From Cognaticolwellia beringensis (GTDB lineage: Bacteria; Pseudomonadota; Gammaproteobacteria; Enterobacterales; Alteromonadaceae), in the NCBI RefSeq assembly GCF_002076895.1, contig NZ_CP020465.1, forward strand, positions 4,526,001 to 4,590,000: a stretch of DNA of 64,000 nucleotides, read 5' to 3'. The notes beneath the pieces were generated by a model that searched no databases, was not told the origin of the DNA, and saw only the letters and a program-made list of their open reading frames with translations. This document shows positions 35,453 to 45,527 of the stretch, in pieces (within the stretch, counting starts at the first letter, position 1; each line of letters opens with the position of its first letter). The translations under genes were made by a program, and so were the position numbers.

Positions 35453-36745
35453 CTAAGCAATAACATGCTTAATTGGCCAACTTAATATAAAAGTCGCTCC
35501 GCCATGTTCACTGTCAACAACGGAAGCACTACCGCCATGCCATTCCATAATCCGGCATACAATGGCTAGACCTAAACCAAAGCCACCTGTTTCTCGGTTA
35601 CGAGATGTATCACCGCGAGAAAAAGCGTCAAATATAGTACATTTAAAGTCATCAGACACTCCTTCACCATTATCAGTAACTTTTATTTGACAGTGATCAT
35701 CTTTTTGCATGATGGTGATGTCTATTTCACCTTTACCGTATTTTATAGCATTTGAAATGTAATTATTTAAAGCTCGTCCGATAAATTGACGGTCAGCCTG
35801 AACGCTAACATCTCCAAGCATATTAATAATATTAAAATTTTGATCAAATTGTTGATAATTACTGACCTGCTTTTCAACAATTTCAACCAATGACTCTTCA
35901 TTGAAGTTCAGTTCTGGTCTGTCACTATCGAAACTAGCATAAATCAACATTTCATTAATTAATTGCTCTAACTCACAAATATCTTTGCTAATAGCGGTGC
36001 GATATTTTTCTTGTTTAGCTTTATCATCGGTGCAGCCTAACATTTGCAAGGCAAATTTAGTGCGCGCCAAAGGGGTACGTAATTCATGTGCAACCGCAGT
36101 TGATAACTCTTTATGAGCATCAATTAAACGCTTGATTCTACTGGCCATAGTATTAAATGCAGTTACCATGGGCTCAGTCATCTTAGAACTTGCTTTGGGT
36201 GCTACAACATCAAAACTTTCTTGACCAAAGTCGATGGCTGTTTTTCTTAATTGATCCAAGTCACGAGATAGAGGCCGTAACCAAAAAAACAATATACAAG
36301 CTAAACATGCTAACAGAATAACGCGAATTAATGCTTCTACTCTAGGCCTAGTAGGCATTTTAGCTGGTCCTAAAACAATCACCGTGCCAGCACTGTTAAT
36401 TCTGTGATGAATTTCTACGGCGTCATTATCATAATATATATGGGTATTATCTTCTTTAATAACGTCATTACGTTGATGGCTAATTATTTTTTCTTGTTGC
36501 TCTGACATTAACTTTAACGGTAACTGCCATTGCTTTGCAGCACCAGATATTATCTCTTGCCATTCATTTTCTGGATGTTTTTCTAAATAATTAGAAAGCG
36601 ATAACAACATGCTTTTATAGCCAGTATAGGATTCAATATCTTGTTCAAGATATGAACTCCACACTTCATCTAGCATCCAGGAGAATACGATAAAAATAGA
36701 GATAATAAGAAAATATAAGCTGAAGAATGAGCGACCAAGTTTCAT
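35453..36745 (-). CDS. RstB-like sensor histidine kinase
   Basis: A 430-residue membrane kinase: helix about 7-27, a periplasmic domain to about 138, a second helix (about 140-158), HAMP (about 160-215), HisKA with the phospho-acceptor in VAHELRTPLARTKF, and an HATPase domain with NNYISNAIKYG (N box), DNGEGVSDDF (G1) and GFGLGLAI (G2). Size and layout resemble RstB. Start set at the ATG at 36745; the frame includes a TTG one codon earlier. It follows the response regulator by 76 bases on the same strand, and the pair is one operon. The signal is unknown. Confidence 0.88.
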   Translation of the reverse strand: MKLGRSFFSLYFLIISIFIVFSWMLDEVWSSYLEQDIESYTGYKSMLLSLSNYLEKHPENEWQEIISGAAKQWQLPLKLMSEQQEKIISHQRNDVIKEDNTHIYYDNDAVEIHHRINSAGTVIVLGPAKMPTRPRVEALIRVILLACLACILFFWLRPLSRDLDQLRKTAIDFGQESFDVVAPKASSKMTEPMVTAFNTMASRIKRLIDAHKELSTAVAHELRTPLARTKFALQMLGCTDDKAKQEKYRTAISKDICELEQLINEMLIYASFDSDRPELNFNEESLVEIVEKQVSNYQQFDQNFNIINMLGDVSVQADRQFIGRALNNYISNAIKYGKGEIDITIMQKDDHCQIKVTDNGEGVSDDFKCTIFDAFSRGDTSRNRETGGFGLGLAIVCRIMEWHGGSASVVDSEHGGATFILSWPIKHVIA

Positions 36746-36821
36746 CAAAATGCCTAAAAAGAGAGGAGAATTACTGATGAGATGGCGTAGCAGCCCATCA
36801 GCTTACACAATGTAATAATGA

Positions 36822-37538
36822 TTAACTCCACGCATCTGGAACAAATAGATAACCTTGTCCCCAGATGGTTTTAATACGAAAAGGTGTTTCATTACTATCA
36901 TGCAATTTTTTACGTAAGCGCGATATACGAACATCAACACTTCTATCCATGCCATCGTACTCACGACCAACAACCGCTTTATAAATATAATCACGATTTT
37001 GTACTTCGCCTGAGCGACTAGCTAATAACCAAAGTAAATCAAATTCTTGGCTAGTAAGGTCTACATTTTTTCCATGCAATGTCACTTGTCTAGAGCCACG
37101 GCTAATATGTAGTTCTCCACAATCAATTTCAGCGTTTTCTTTACCTTCAGAAGGCAGTTGACCACGGCGTAATAGCGCATTTACACGCGCTAATAGTACT
37201 CTTGGCTCTACTGGCTTAATGACATAGTCATCAGCACCAATTTCTAAACCTAGTACTTGATCAAAGTCAGTACCTTTCGCTGTAAGCATTAAAATCGGGC
37301 CTTTGTAGCCAGGTCGTAAGTCTTTACATACCGCAAAACCATCTTTACCCGGTAGCATAATGTCTAAAATTATTAAGTCTGGCACGAATTTATCAACTCG
37401 TTTTTCGACCGTATCTCCTCTGAATTCTTGCTTAACGTGATAGCCTTCACTTTCTAAAAACTCAGCGACTAAATCCGACAACTGGCGATCATCCTCAACG
37501 AGTAATATCTTCTTAACTGACAATTTACTATCTGACAT
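36822..37538 (-). CDS. RstA-like OmpR-family response regulator
   Basis: A 238-residue regulator. Receiver domain: acidic pair EDD, phospho-acceptor Asp in PDLIILDIMLPG, the Thr in MLTAKG and the Lys of VIKPVEPRVLLARV. The C-terminal winged helix (about 140-235) has VDLTSQEFDLLWLLASRSGEV and the recognition region SVDVRISRLRKKL, ending in IKTIWGQGYLF. AGGAG stands upstream of the ATG at 37538. It pairs with the downstream kinase; regulon unknown. Confidence 0.92.
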   Translation of the reverse strand: MSDSKLSVKKILLVEDDRQLSDLVAEFLESEGYHVKQEFRGDTVEKRVDKFVPDLIILDIMLPGKDGFAVCKDLRPGYKGPILMLTAKGTDFDQVLGLEIGADDYVIKPVEPRVLLARVNALLRRGQLPSEGKENAEIDCGELHISRGSRQVTLHGKNVDLTSQEFDLLWLLASRSGEVQNRDYIYKAVVGREYDGMDRSVDVRISRLRKKLHDSNETPFRIKTIWGQGYLFVPDAWS

Positions 37539-37915
37539 TAACTTGCTCCTACTTTGTTACGCTGCATTAACAGCATTTCATGGTTGTATTATCAACACGG
37601 TTCAATGTATACGCTAGCTAATAAATAACAACCATTGAAAGTATGAATGACTCTAATATTTATAAGCTTAAAATGTTTATGGTAAATTAACAACGCCATG
37701 TACAAGGTGTTACGGCAATAGCACAACTTATTACCCCGTGATTACACTTAATTACAATAGGCGTAACAATCTGATTTTATAGTTTTTTTACAATAAAAAG
37801 CACAAAAATACAATATAAGTGTGCTGATAAAAATACAAATTTTTACTTAGTTGCGAATACAAATTATTATACAATTCATTTGCCTTCTTCTCTTTGTAAA
37901 ATCTAAATATTTGTT
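37539..37915. other. Divergent intergenic region between rstA-like and MFS genes
   Basis: About 375 bases, very AT-rich. It must contain two divergent promoters, but no clear operator was recognised. The MFS gene start has no strong ribosome binding site. Confidence 0.5.
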
Positions 37916-39175
37916 ATGACCATTCACGCCGCTAAAATAAAAAAAACGATTATAAAAAGATCAAATCTAGAAGAGTTAAAAGCAAAAAAATCTCTATATT
38001 CTGTCATGCTTGTCGTGCTATTTAGCAGTGCGGGCATCGCCTTACCCTACCCGATATTAGCACCTATTTTTCTTAATGAAATTAGCCCGTTAACTACCTT
38101 CTATGACTTACCCAGCAAAATATTACTGGGTATTATTCTGGCTATATATCCTTTAGGTGTTATTTTAGGAAGCTCAGTGCTCGGCGCTGCATCAGGCATT
38201 TATGGTCGAAAGAAAACCTTAATCATCACGTTAGTATTAACTTCCATTAGTTATGTATTATCGGCTTTAGCCGTTATCTCTGAGAGCTTCCTGCTGCTTA
38301 TTTTAGCGCGATTTCTTACCGGTGTTTTCTCTGGCAACATTAGTATAGCCAAAGCAGTCGCGGTAGATTTATCACCAACGCTTGATAAAACTTACACCTT
38401 TAACCTTGTTAATGCTACGGGTTATTTAGGTTGGTTACTTGGCCCTTTAGCCGGTGGATTACTTGCAGTATATGGCTTAGAAACCGTTTTCTATTTCGCA
38501 GCCGTTGCCATAATTATTGCTCTCATCAGTGTTGCATGTTTACTACATGCTGATGCCATTAACCCAACTATTAGCAAGATAAAATTTTCACAACTGTTTA
38601 GTAAACAAAACTCATTCGCCCTACTGTCCAATGATAAAATTAGACGTATCTTTATCATTTATTTACTGGCCACACTCGGTTTAAATGCCTATTACGAGTT
38701 TTATCCCGTTTGGTTAGTTGAGAAATTTGATTTCAACAGCCCTGACATCGGCTATATCACGGTAGTGTTAACTTTGTTTATGACCATAACCAGTGTCTTT
38801 TTTGTTAAAAAATTAAAATATTTACTAGGACTGAAATTTGGCGCTATTGTAGGAATGCTATTAATGGCTGCGTTATTTAGTTTGCACCCATTACTAACAG
38901 AAAATAATGTTTGGCCCATCTATGCCATAACAGGCATAGCTATAGCAATTTTTAATGGTTTATTACCGGTGTATATTTCTGAGCAATATAGCGATATTGA
39001 ACAAGGTCAACTTATGGGGTTGATCACCACCACATTTAGTGTTGCTAATGTACTCATGGCACTTATCGGTAGCCTATTAGCATTGTTTGGTGCCCATTGG
39101 GCAATATTATTTGGTGCAGTTTTACTTATCATAGCCTCTGTCGACTTTCACTTTAGCCAAGAAGATATTCGATAA
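37916..39175 (+). CDS. MFS transporter, DHA1-type efflux family
   Basis: A 419-residue protein with 12 membrane helices after a basic N-terminal stretch of about 25 residues. Motif A, GAASGIYGRKKTLII, lies between helices 2 and 3; LVNATGYLGWLLGPLAGGLLA is the helix 5 motif C-like region of drug/proton antiporters. The substrate is unknown; drug efflux is the family norm. Its control by the divergent RstAB-like system is possible from position only. Confidence 0.85.
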   Translation: MTIHAAKIKKTIIKRSNLEELKAKKSLYSVMLVVLFSSAGIALPYPILAPIFLNEISPLTTFYDLPSKILLGIILAIYPLGVILGSSVLGAASGIYGRKKTLIITLVLTSISYVLSALAVISESFLLLILARFLTGVFSGNISIAKAVAVDLSPTLDKTYTFNLVNATGYLGWLLGPLAGGLLAVYGLETVFYFAAVAIIIALISVACLLHADAINPTISKIKFSQLFSKQNSFALLSNDKIRRIFIIYLLATLGLNAYYEFYPVWLVEKFDFNSPDIGYITVVLTLFMTITSVFFVKKLKYLLGLKFGAIVGMLLMAALFSLHPLLTENNVWPIYAITGIAIAIFNGLLPVYISEQYSDIEQGQLMGLITTTFSVANVLMALIGSLLALFGAHWAILFGAVLLIIASVDFHFSQEDIR

Positions 39176-39445
39176 GTGCGATTAGCCCTATTTTAACGCT
39201 ATTTTTTCATAGGTAGTTCTGCTATTAGTTAACAACCATCGCGAAAATAAAACCAATATAGATAGGGTACCTATACACTTTTAATAACTATTTTAAACTT
39301 TCTTCAAGTGCTGATTAATCTTCTAAATAAAAAGGTCTTATTCTATAGTAAACCTCGCCCTTATTGCTGAATTTCATCGTAATATGACTACTGCTAATGC
39401 ATGAGTTCTGGTAGCATAAGCGCAAAATAATTATCGAGCTTTTAA

Positions 39446-40255
39446 ATGAAAATCATCTCCTTTAACATTAATGGTCTGCGTGCACGTTTACATCAGTTGC
39501 AGGCAATTATAGACAAACATCAACCTGATATTATTGGCCTACAAGAAATTAAAGTGCATGACGAAGTTTTCCCGTTGGCTGATGTTGAAGCCATGGGCTA
39601 TCACGTATATTTTCATGGCCAAAAAGCACATTATGGCGTTGCTATGTTGTGTAAAAAAGCGGCTGATGTTGTCACAAAAGGTTTTCCGTCTGATGATGAC
39701 GAAGCTCAGAAACGTATGATCATGGTGCAAACAACCGACGAGAATGGTGAAAAAATAACGGTATTAAATGGTTACTTTCCACAAGGTGACAATATTGCCC
39801 ATGAAACTAAATACCCTTACAAGCGCCAGTTTTATAAAGATTTAATGCAATACTTAAATGATAACCATACGCCTGATGAAAATGTTGTTGTTATGGGAGA
39901 TATTAATATTTCACCTACTGATTTAGACATAGGTATTGGTGAGCCAAATAAAAAGCGTTGGTTAAAAACGGGAAAATGTAGCTTTCAGCCAGAAGAAAGA
40001 GAATGGTTAGCTACGCTAATGAATTGGGGCTTTACTGATACCTTTAGAGCCTTACACCCGACCCGTGAAGAAAGATATTCCTGGTTTGATTATCGTTCTC
40101 GCGGCTTTGATGATAATCGGGGTTTACGTATTGATGTGGTGCTAGCAACTGAGAAGCTTGCTAAACGTTGTATAGAGTCCGATGTTGACTATGAACTTAG
40201 AGGCATCGAAAAGCCTTCTGATCACGCTCCTATCTGGTCTACGTTTAGTAAGTAA
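39446..40255 (+). CDS. xthA: Exodeoxyribonuclease III
   Basis: A 269-residue AP endonuclease of the exonuclease III type. [16 protein letters not shown] (metal-binding Glu), [31 protein letters not shown], and LRIDVVLAT then SDHAPIW are the successive active-site motifs. It cuts at abasic sites and removes 3' blocks during base excision repair. Length matches E. coli XthA. It stands alone, with a terminator downstream. Confidence 0.97.
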   Translation: MKIISFNINGLRARLHQLQAIIDKHQPDIIGLQEIKVHDEVFPLADVEAMGYHVYFHGQKAHYGVAMLCKKAADVVTKGFPSDDDEAQKRMIMVQTTDENGEKITVLNGYFPQGDNIAHETKYPYKRQFYKDLMQYLNDNHTPDENVVVMGDINISPTDLDIGIGEPNKKRWLKTGKCSFQPEEREWLATLMNWGFTDTFRALHPTREERYSWFDYRSRGFDDNRGLRIDVVLATEKLAKRCIESDVDYELRGIEKPSDHAPIWSTFSK

Positions 40256-40276
40256 AAGTTTTCTAACATACAACTT

Positions 40277-40302
40277 AAAGGGCTTATGCCCTTTTCTTTT
40301 TT
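40277..40302 (+). terminator. Terminator after xthA
   Basis: AAAGGGC, TTAT loop, GCCCTTT, followed by a T-rich tail TCTTTTTT. Confidence 0.88.
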
Positions 40303-40323
40303 AAAAACATAGTATTAATAATT

Positions 40324-41148
40324 ATGACTATAGCTGACTATGCTTGCCCTTTATGTAGTTTACCACTGCTCAATCAAGCGAAGATTTTTCGCTGTGAAAA
40401 TAATCATAGCTTTGATCTTGCGAAAGAAAACTATTTAAATTTACTGCCCGTACAATTTAAACATTCAAAAAATCCCGGTGATAACAAGGCAATGGTAAAT
40501 GCTAGACGGGCATTTTTAGAAAAAGGGTATTATCAACCCCTTGTGGACAGGTTGGTCGCTTTATATCAGGAAAAAATAATTACTGATGCCGATAAACCCA
40601 CTATTGTGCTTGATGCTGGTTGTGGCGAAGGGTTTTATACTCATCAACATAAAACTGCTGAAAATACGGTTTACGGTGTTGATATTGCTAAAGAAGCAAT
40701 AAAAAAAGCCGGTAAGAAATACCCTCAATGTCACTTTAGTGTTGCGACATTATCAAAGTTACCTTTTGCCGAGAGTTTGTTTTCTTGGATAGTATCGGTT
40801 TATGCGCCAATTTTAGAACAGGAATTCACGCGAGTTTTATCCAATGGTGGCTTTTTGTTAACAGTTACACCAGCGAAACAGCATTTAATGCAACTAAAAC
40901 AGCATATTTATGACGACGCTAAAGAACATGATGTAGAAAAATTACCCATTGCACATTTAGCACTGGTACATCAAGAAAATATCTCTTATCAAATGCACTT
41001 AAAAACCGGTCAAGACACGCTAAATTTACTGGCTATGACCCCTTTTGCTTTTAAGGCGAGTGAAGAGGTTAAGCAAAAATTATCAAATCAAACTGACTTT
41101 ATCTGTCAGGCTGACTTTCTTATCCGCCTTTATCAAAAACAGGGCTAA
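40324..41148 (+). CDS. rlmA: 23S rRNA (guanine-745-N1)-methyltransferase
   Basis: A 274-residue enzyme. The N-terminal zinc ribbon has CPLC, then C-x3-H (CENNH). NYLNLLPVQFKHSKNPGDNKAMVNARRAFLEKGYY (spread over residues 37-70) is the RlmA signature. The class I SAM domain has VLDAGCGEGFYTH as motif I. It methylates G745 of 23S rRNA. Length agrees with the family. The gene is flanked by terminators on both sides and so is monocistronic. Confidence 0.95.
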   Translation: MTIADYACPLCSLPLLNQAKIFRCENNHSFDLAKENYLNLLPVQFKHSKNPGDNKAMVNARRAFLEKGYYQPLVDRLVALYQEKIITDADKPTIVLDAGCGEGFYTHQHKTAENTVYGVDIAKEAIKKAGKKYPQCHFSVATLSKLPFAESLFSWIVSVYAPILEQEFTRVLSNGGFLLTVTPAKQHLMQLKQHIYDDAKEHDVEKLPIAHLALVHQENISYQMHLKTGQDTLNLLAMTPFAFKASEEVKQKLSNQTDFICQADFLIRLYQKQG

Positions 41149-41186
41149 AAAAAATGCGATACATATTTACTGTATCGCACTATTTT
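41147..41186. terminator. Bidirectional terminator between rlmA and yfbV
   Basis: Eight As, arms TGCGATACA (41155-41163) and TGTATCGCA (41171-41179), then a T-rich run. The A run on one side and T run on the other serve both convergent genes. Confidence 0.9.
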
Positions 41187-41212
41187 AATAACTCTCAACA
41201 AGGTTATTTCTG

Positions 41213-41644
41213 TTAAGACGTTTTGTAACGGTTTTGATAAGTTAAGTTCAATAATTGAGCTAGGTCTAAGTAGCGTGGTCGTTGAGTTGAAAGTTTAATC
41301 TCACCACCACTTTGATTAACGCGAGCAACACTTTCTTTGTACCAATTTTCTAGAGCTGGAGGCAGAAATTTATCAGCTTTCATTCCCATAAAAATCATTG
41401 CTTGTAATGGAAAACTTAAAATACAAAGGGTATATAGCAGTGCTTGCGGTAAAACAGCCATGCTACCAAAATACACCTGCATAATTAAACAAAATAGCGC
41501 CAAGCCTGGCATAATTTTACATACCAAACGACTGATTTTTACCGCTTGATACTCAGCAAAGTATTCACCGAGCTCTGCGCGGGTCGGCCATAAATTCATA
41601 TATTTTCGGCCAAGTAATATAATTTCTAATATAGATAACTTCAT
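41213..41644 (-). CDS. yfbV: YfbV, UPF0208 membrane protein
   Basis: A 143-residue protein starting MKLSILEIILLGRKYMNLWP. Two membrane helices (about 50-70 and 75-95), then PPALENWYKESVARV and a C-terminal soluble part, as in UPF0208/YfbV. In E. coli YfbV is linked to chromosome terminus positioning by insulating the Ter macrodomain. The frame stays open to 41770, but the extra 42 residues do not fit; the chosen ATG gives a length near the 151 residues of the E. coli protein. No strong ribosome binding site seen. Confidence 0.85.
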   Translation of the reverse strand: MKLSILEIILLGRKYMNLWPTRAELGEYFAEYQAVKISRLVCKIMPGLALFCLIMQVYFGSMAVLPQALLYTLCILSFPLQAMIFMGMKADKFLPPALENWYKESVARVNQSGGEIKLSTQRPRYLDLAQLLNLTYQNRYKTS

Positions 41645-42547
41645 AATCGATACACTACAACAGAGGTTAATCAAAAGATAGCACAAACTTGTTACCCATT
41701 CGTACTGCAGATCTGCTAAGAGGACCGCTATTGCTGATATTTTATTGCATAACAGCAATATTTCAATCACTTATTAGTCAAGTCGTTGCAATCGTGACAT
41801 TACTTAAATATTAAAATTAAACTATCAAGGGTAATGCACTATTCTATTTATTGGGGGGAATATTAGCATAGCTATTAATTAATTAACTGGCCTACCTTAG
41901 CAGGAGGAAAACGGCTAAATATCTTTTACCCCATAAAAATGATCAGATAATTTATGCTCTTAATATTAGCATAGCTTCAGCTGCTAAGAGTTAATTACGT
42001 GTTATAAACTCATCCTACTCATCAGGCTTTGATTCAGTTATATACAGGAGCTATACATTGGGTGCAATTTGTACACATTAGTAGTCATCCAACAAAAATA
42101 TCAATATATAGCAAGATTTCCCCTATGAATAAGTTAATCTTTAGCAGCTTTATTCATTAGTACTACATTTTCCTAACTTATCTATCAGCTTTTGTATATA
42201 TTTTTATACCGGTATTTTTTAACCACCTAATTAAATACCTATAAAACATGTAGTTATGCACTTAAACAATAGTTGCACACAATGATATCCACAGGTTATG
42301 TGGATATCATTAAATGCACAATATTAACACTAGTACAATTAATCCACGCTATAAGCCCTTCTAGACATAGGAATACGCTTGCTTGATAGCAATAATCAAA
42401 TTAGTACACAGTAAACACAGGTTAACCAGTTAAAAACTATAGTCTTCGGCCTCTAGGGCACAATACGGTAATAGTTTAACCGCTAGAGTTAATGCTCATT
42501 AAACGCTATAGTAGCGACATTAACATCTAAATAAACTAAGTTGATTT
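41645..42547. other. Long divergent intergenic region with hairpin and direct repeat
   Basis: About 900 bases without a supported gene. Direct repeat AATATTAGCATAGCT at 41859-41873 and 41962-41976. A perfect 13-base hairpin, AATGATATCCACA (42281-42293) and TGTGGATATCATT (42299-42311), with a five-base loop; each arm holds ATATCCACA, one base off a DnaA box. Promoters for the flanking divergent genes must also be here. Confidence 0.55.
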
Positions 42548-42928
42548 ATGAGTATTTTGACCCTGCGCCGTTTATCGGAAACATTTTCTATTCATAGTTT
42601 ACGACGTGAAAGCTTAATACCCGATGTAGTATTTAATGCACCAATTTTCTTCTTAGCAAAAACCTATGACGAAATTTCAATTGTTTTACCAGAGCACATT
42701 GAAATTGATAGTGAAGAAGCTGAACATGGCTGGCAAGCATTTGAAGTAGTTGGACCCCTCGACTTTACCTTAACCGGTATTATGTCGAACATATCAACGG
42801 TCTTAGCAAATGAAAATATCAGTATTTTTGCTATTTCGACTTTTGATACCGACTACGTTTTAGTAAAATCAGATAAATTTGAAGCTGCAAAAACTGCACT
42901 TATAAACCATAACTATCAAGTGATATAA
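42548..42928 (+). CDS. ACT-domain protein
   Basis: A 126-residue protein. The C-terminal half, WQAFEVVGPLDFTLTGIMSNI followed by STVLANENISIFAISTFDTDYVLVK, is a clear ACT-type amino-acid-binding fold of the kind in CASTOR-like and small bacterial ACT proteins. The N-terminal half is a related degenerate module. The likely role is sensing an amino acid, but no partner is proved. It is 13 bases upstream of yffB, in the dapE operon, which hints at a link with lysine/diaminopimelate metabolism. Confidence 0.8.
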   Translation: MSILTLRRLSETFSIHSLRRESLIPDVVFNAPIFFLAKTYDEISIVLPEHIEIDSEEAEHGWQAFEVVGPLDFTLTGIMSNISTVLANENISIFAISTFDTDYVLVKSDKFEAAKTALINHNYQVI

Positions 42929-42941
42929 CTCAGGAAATATA

Positions 42942-43286
42942 ATGACAATACTGTATGGCATTAAAAACTGCGATAGCGTAAAAAAAGCAAAAAAATGGTT
43001 AGAGCAAGAAAATATCCCTTACCAATTCCACGACTTTCGAACTGATGGTTTCAGCTCTTCATTATTAGAAGAATTTACAAACTCTGTGGATTTAAGTGCT
43101 TTGTTAAATAAGCGCAGTACTACTTTTCGTAATTTATCTGAAGACATTAAAAACAACCTGACCGATGAAGTGATGACCGAGGCTATTTTAGCGCAACCCA
43201 CATTAATAAAACGCCCGCTACTTAAGCATAACCAAGCATTTTTGGTTGGCTTTAAAGATAGTCAATATCAAGAAACTTTGCTTTAG
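42942..43286 (+). CDS. yffB: ArsC/Spx-family protein YffB
   Basis: A 114-residue thioredoxin-fold protein. [20 protein letters not shown] carries the single Cys typical of the ArsC/Spx/YffB family (NCDT/S), and LIKRPLL is the conserved later loop. YffB is thought to be a glutathione-dependent reductase-like protein; arsenate is not an established substrate. CAGGA precedes the ATG. It sits 14 bases before dapE, the same order as in E. coli. Confidence 0.9.
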   Translation: MTILYGIKNCDSVKKAKKWLEQENIPYQFHDFRTDGFSSSLLEEFTNSVDLSALLNKRSTTFRNLSEDIKNNLTDEVMTEAILAQPTLIKRPLLKHNQAFLVGFKDSQYQETLL

Positions 43287-43300
43287 GTACACGTATCATT

Positions 43301-44449
43301 ATGAAAAAACATAGTAATTGCACTATTTCATTAGCCCAAGCGTTGATTGAACGCCCTTCTGTTACCCCTGAAGACTTCGGCTGTCAGCAACTAATGTCTG
43401 AGCGTTTAGCCAAGTTAGGTTTTAATAATGAAAGTATGGTATTTGAAGATACCACCAATTTATGGTCTCGACGAGGTAACTCAGGGCCAGTATTTTGTTT
43501 TGCTGGCCACACAGACGTTGTGCCAGCAGGAAATTTAGAGAGCTGGAAAACCCCACCTTTTGATCCTGTTATTGCTGACGGTATGCTTTATGGCCGTGGT
43601 GCTGCTGATATGAAAGGAAGCTTAGCTGCAATGATAGTAGCAACAGAACGTTTTGTTGCTGATCACCCTAACCATTCAGGCTCAATTGCATTTTTGATCA
43701 CAAGTGATGAAGAAGGCCCATTTATAAATGGCACTACCCGTGTTATTGATACGCTCGAAGCACGAAATGAAAAAATTGATTACTGTATAGTTGGTGAGCC
43801 TTCTAGTACAAGCAAGCTGGGTGACGTTGTAAAAAATGGCCGTCGTGGTTCAATATCTGGTGAATTAACTATTCATGGGAAGCAAGGCCATGTTGCGTAT
43901 CCTGATCACGTCATTAACCCCATTCATAAAGCCATGCCCGCTTTAGGCGCGTTGAGTGAATTGCATTGGGATAATGGTAATGAATATTTTCCGCCGACAA
44001 GCTTTCAATTATCTAACATTCAATCCGGCACTGGCGCTACCAATGTGGTTCCAGGGCATTTAACTGCACTGTTTAATTTACGTTATAGCACTGAATTAAT
44101 AGCAGAAATGATCGTTGATAAAGTTGAAGCATTATTAACACAGCATCAACTAGACTTTGACATTAACTGGGTATTTAACGGCCAACCATTCATTACTGAG
44201 CCAAGCACGTTGGTTGACTCTGTCGTTCAAGCCATTAAAACTTGCTGTAATATAACACCAGAGCTTTCTACCAGCGGTGGCACGTCAGACGGAAGATTTA
44301 TTGCACCAACTGGCGCACAAGTTGTAGAGCTTGGTCCTTGTAATGCCACTATTCATCAAGTTAATGAATGTGTTGCTGTACAAGACTTGATTTTATTGAC
44401 CGATGTCTACTATCAAACCTTGGTTAATGCTTTAATCAATGATGCGTAA
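43301..44449 (+). CDS. dapE: Succinyl-diaminopimelate desuccinylase
   Basis: A 382-residue M20 metallopeptidase-family enzyme of lysine and peptidoglycan precursor synthesis; it hydrolyses N-succinyl-LL-diaminopimelate. Zinc ligands and catalytic residues are visible: [30 protein letters not shown] (catalytic Glu), GEPSS, and [16 protein letters not shown] at the end supplies the last His. [22 protein letters not shown] is the dimer-domain entry. Length is standard. In operon with yffB upstream and an M15 peptidase downstream. Confidence 0.97.
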   Translation: MKKHSNCTISLAQALIERPSVTPEDFGCQQLMSERLAKLGFNNESMVFEDTTNLWSRRGNSGPVFCFAGHTDVVPAGNLESWKTPPFDPVIADGMLYGRGAADMKGSLAAMIVATERFVADHPNHSGSIAFLITSDEEGPFINGTTRVIDTLEARNEKIDYCIVGEPSSTSKLGDVVKNGRRGSISGELTIHGKQGHVAYPDHVINPIHKAMPALGALSELHWDNGNEYFPPTSFQLSNIQSGTGATNVVPGHLTALFNLRYSTELIAEMIVDKVEALLTQHQLDFDINWVFNGQPFITEPSTLVDSVVQAIKTCCNITPELSTSGGTSDGRFIAPTGAQVVELGPCNATIHQVNECVAVQDLILLTDVYYQTLVNALINDA

Positions 44450-44450
44450 A

Positions 44451-45128
44451 ATGACTGAACTTGAGCTAATATTAACGGGAAAAACTGAAAATCATATTCA
44501 TTGGTTAACCGATAACATTGGCATTCATCATGAAATGTTGTCGGCATTTACGCAACTACAACTCGCCGCACAAAACGCAGGTATAGCGCTAACAATAGCT
44601 AGTGGCTTTCGCAGTTTTGAACGACAATTATCGATTTGGCAAAATAAGTTTTCGGGTATTACCGCCATCAAAAATGCCTCGAATCAAATAGTAGCGATTG
44701 ATCAAGTCAGTGAACGTGAAAAGATACACGCTATTATGTTATTCTCTGCGCTGCCAGGTGCTAGTCGCCACCATTGGGGCTGCGACATTGACGTTTATGC
44801 AAAAAATTTATTACCTGCAGAGCAATCTTTAGCCCTAGAACCATGGGAATACCAAGCTTCAGGACACTTCTATCCGTTAACGGTTTGGCTTGCTGAACAT
44901 GCAAAAGCGTTTGGTTTCTTTTTGCCTTACGATAAGTTTCGCGGTGGTGTTGCTCAAGAGCCTTGGCACCTTTCATACATGCCATTATCTCAACACTATC
45001 AACAAGCATATACTGAAGCACTTTTGGCTGAAACATTACTCAATAGTGAAATTAAAGGTAAAGACTTACTTCTTGCGTTATTACCAGAGCTTTATCAACG
45101 TTATATTGTCAATATAGCCAATAATTAA
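44451..45128 (+). CDS. M15-family metallopeptidase (VanY/DdpX type)
   Basis: A 225-residue D-Ala-D-Ala carboxypeptidase-like enzyme. ASGFRSFERQ, SRHHWGCDIDVYA (zinc His and Asp in the S-x-H-x2-G-x3-D pattern) and QEPWHLSY (catalytic Glu, zinc His) are the M15 motifs. No signal peptide is seen, so it may act in the cytosol on recycled wall peptides or be exported another way. ATGs at 44439 and 44442 overlap dapE; I prefer 44451, one base after the dapE stop. Link to dapE suggests peptidoglycan metabolism. Confidence 0.85.
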   Translation: MTELELILTGKTENHIHWLTDNIGIHHEMLSAFTQLQLAAQNAGIALTIASGFRSFERQLSIWQNKFSGITAIKNASNQIVAIDQVSEREKIHAIMLFSALPGASRHHWGCDIDVYAKNLLPAEQSLALEPWEYQASGHFYPLTVWLAEHAKAFGFFLPYDKFRGGVAQEPWHLSYMPLSQHYQQAYTEALLAETLLNSEIKGKDLLLALLPELYQRYIVNIANN

Positions 45129-45245
45129 ACGCGTTCGAGTGACTGCAATTAGCCGTGCTGCAGAAAGCATTATAATGTGATTAGTAGAAGGTTTAATTAA
45201 AGATACTGTTGATATTGTTTATACATTTATTCGGAGTTTTAATTT

Positions 45246-45476
45246 ATGTTCAGCATATTAAATGAAGCTTGGGTCGCCCCAACTATCGTTATTATTGCAT
45301 TAGTTATTTTAATAGGTAATTTAAGTACTTTTCAAAAAAGTGCTAAAACACCATTACGTAAAAAAAGCTTGAACGACTTAAAAGAAACCATACCAAGAAC
45401 GCAAAAGTCGCCTCATAAAATGCCAACAGTAACCAAAGATACTGTTCATAGTCATAAAACAAAAAACTCCGATTAA
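45246..45476 (+). CDS. Small single-helix membrane protein, DUF2897-like
   Basis: 76 residues: one membrane helix (about 10-27, WVAPTIVIIALVILIGNL) followed by a Lys-rich tail, as in DUF2897. CGGAG lies upstream of the ATG. The stop codon lies in the loop of the terminator hairpin. Function unknown. Confidence 0.65.
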   Translation: MFSILNEAWVAPTIVIIALVILIGNLSTFQKSAKTPLRKKSLNDLKETIPRTQKSPHKMPTVTKDTVHSHKTKNSD

Positions 45477-45488
45477 CGGAGTTTTTTT
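45464..45488. terminator. Terminator overlapping a stop codon
   Basis: Arms AACTCCG (45465-45471) and CGGAGTT (45477-45483), followed by seven Ts; a run of As before the stem allows use from the bamC side too. The stop TAA at 45474-45476 sits in the loop. Confidence 0.9.
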
Positions 45489-45527
45489 ATGCAACAATAC
45501 AAGCTAAAGCAATAGTTATTTTAAAGA

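Noticed and set aside
42281..42311. Replication origin
   Set aside because: Only two imperfect DnaA-like sites, no AT-rich unwinding array and no dnaA/dnaN or gidA nearby.
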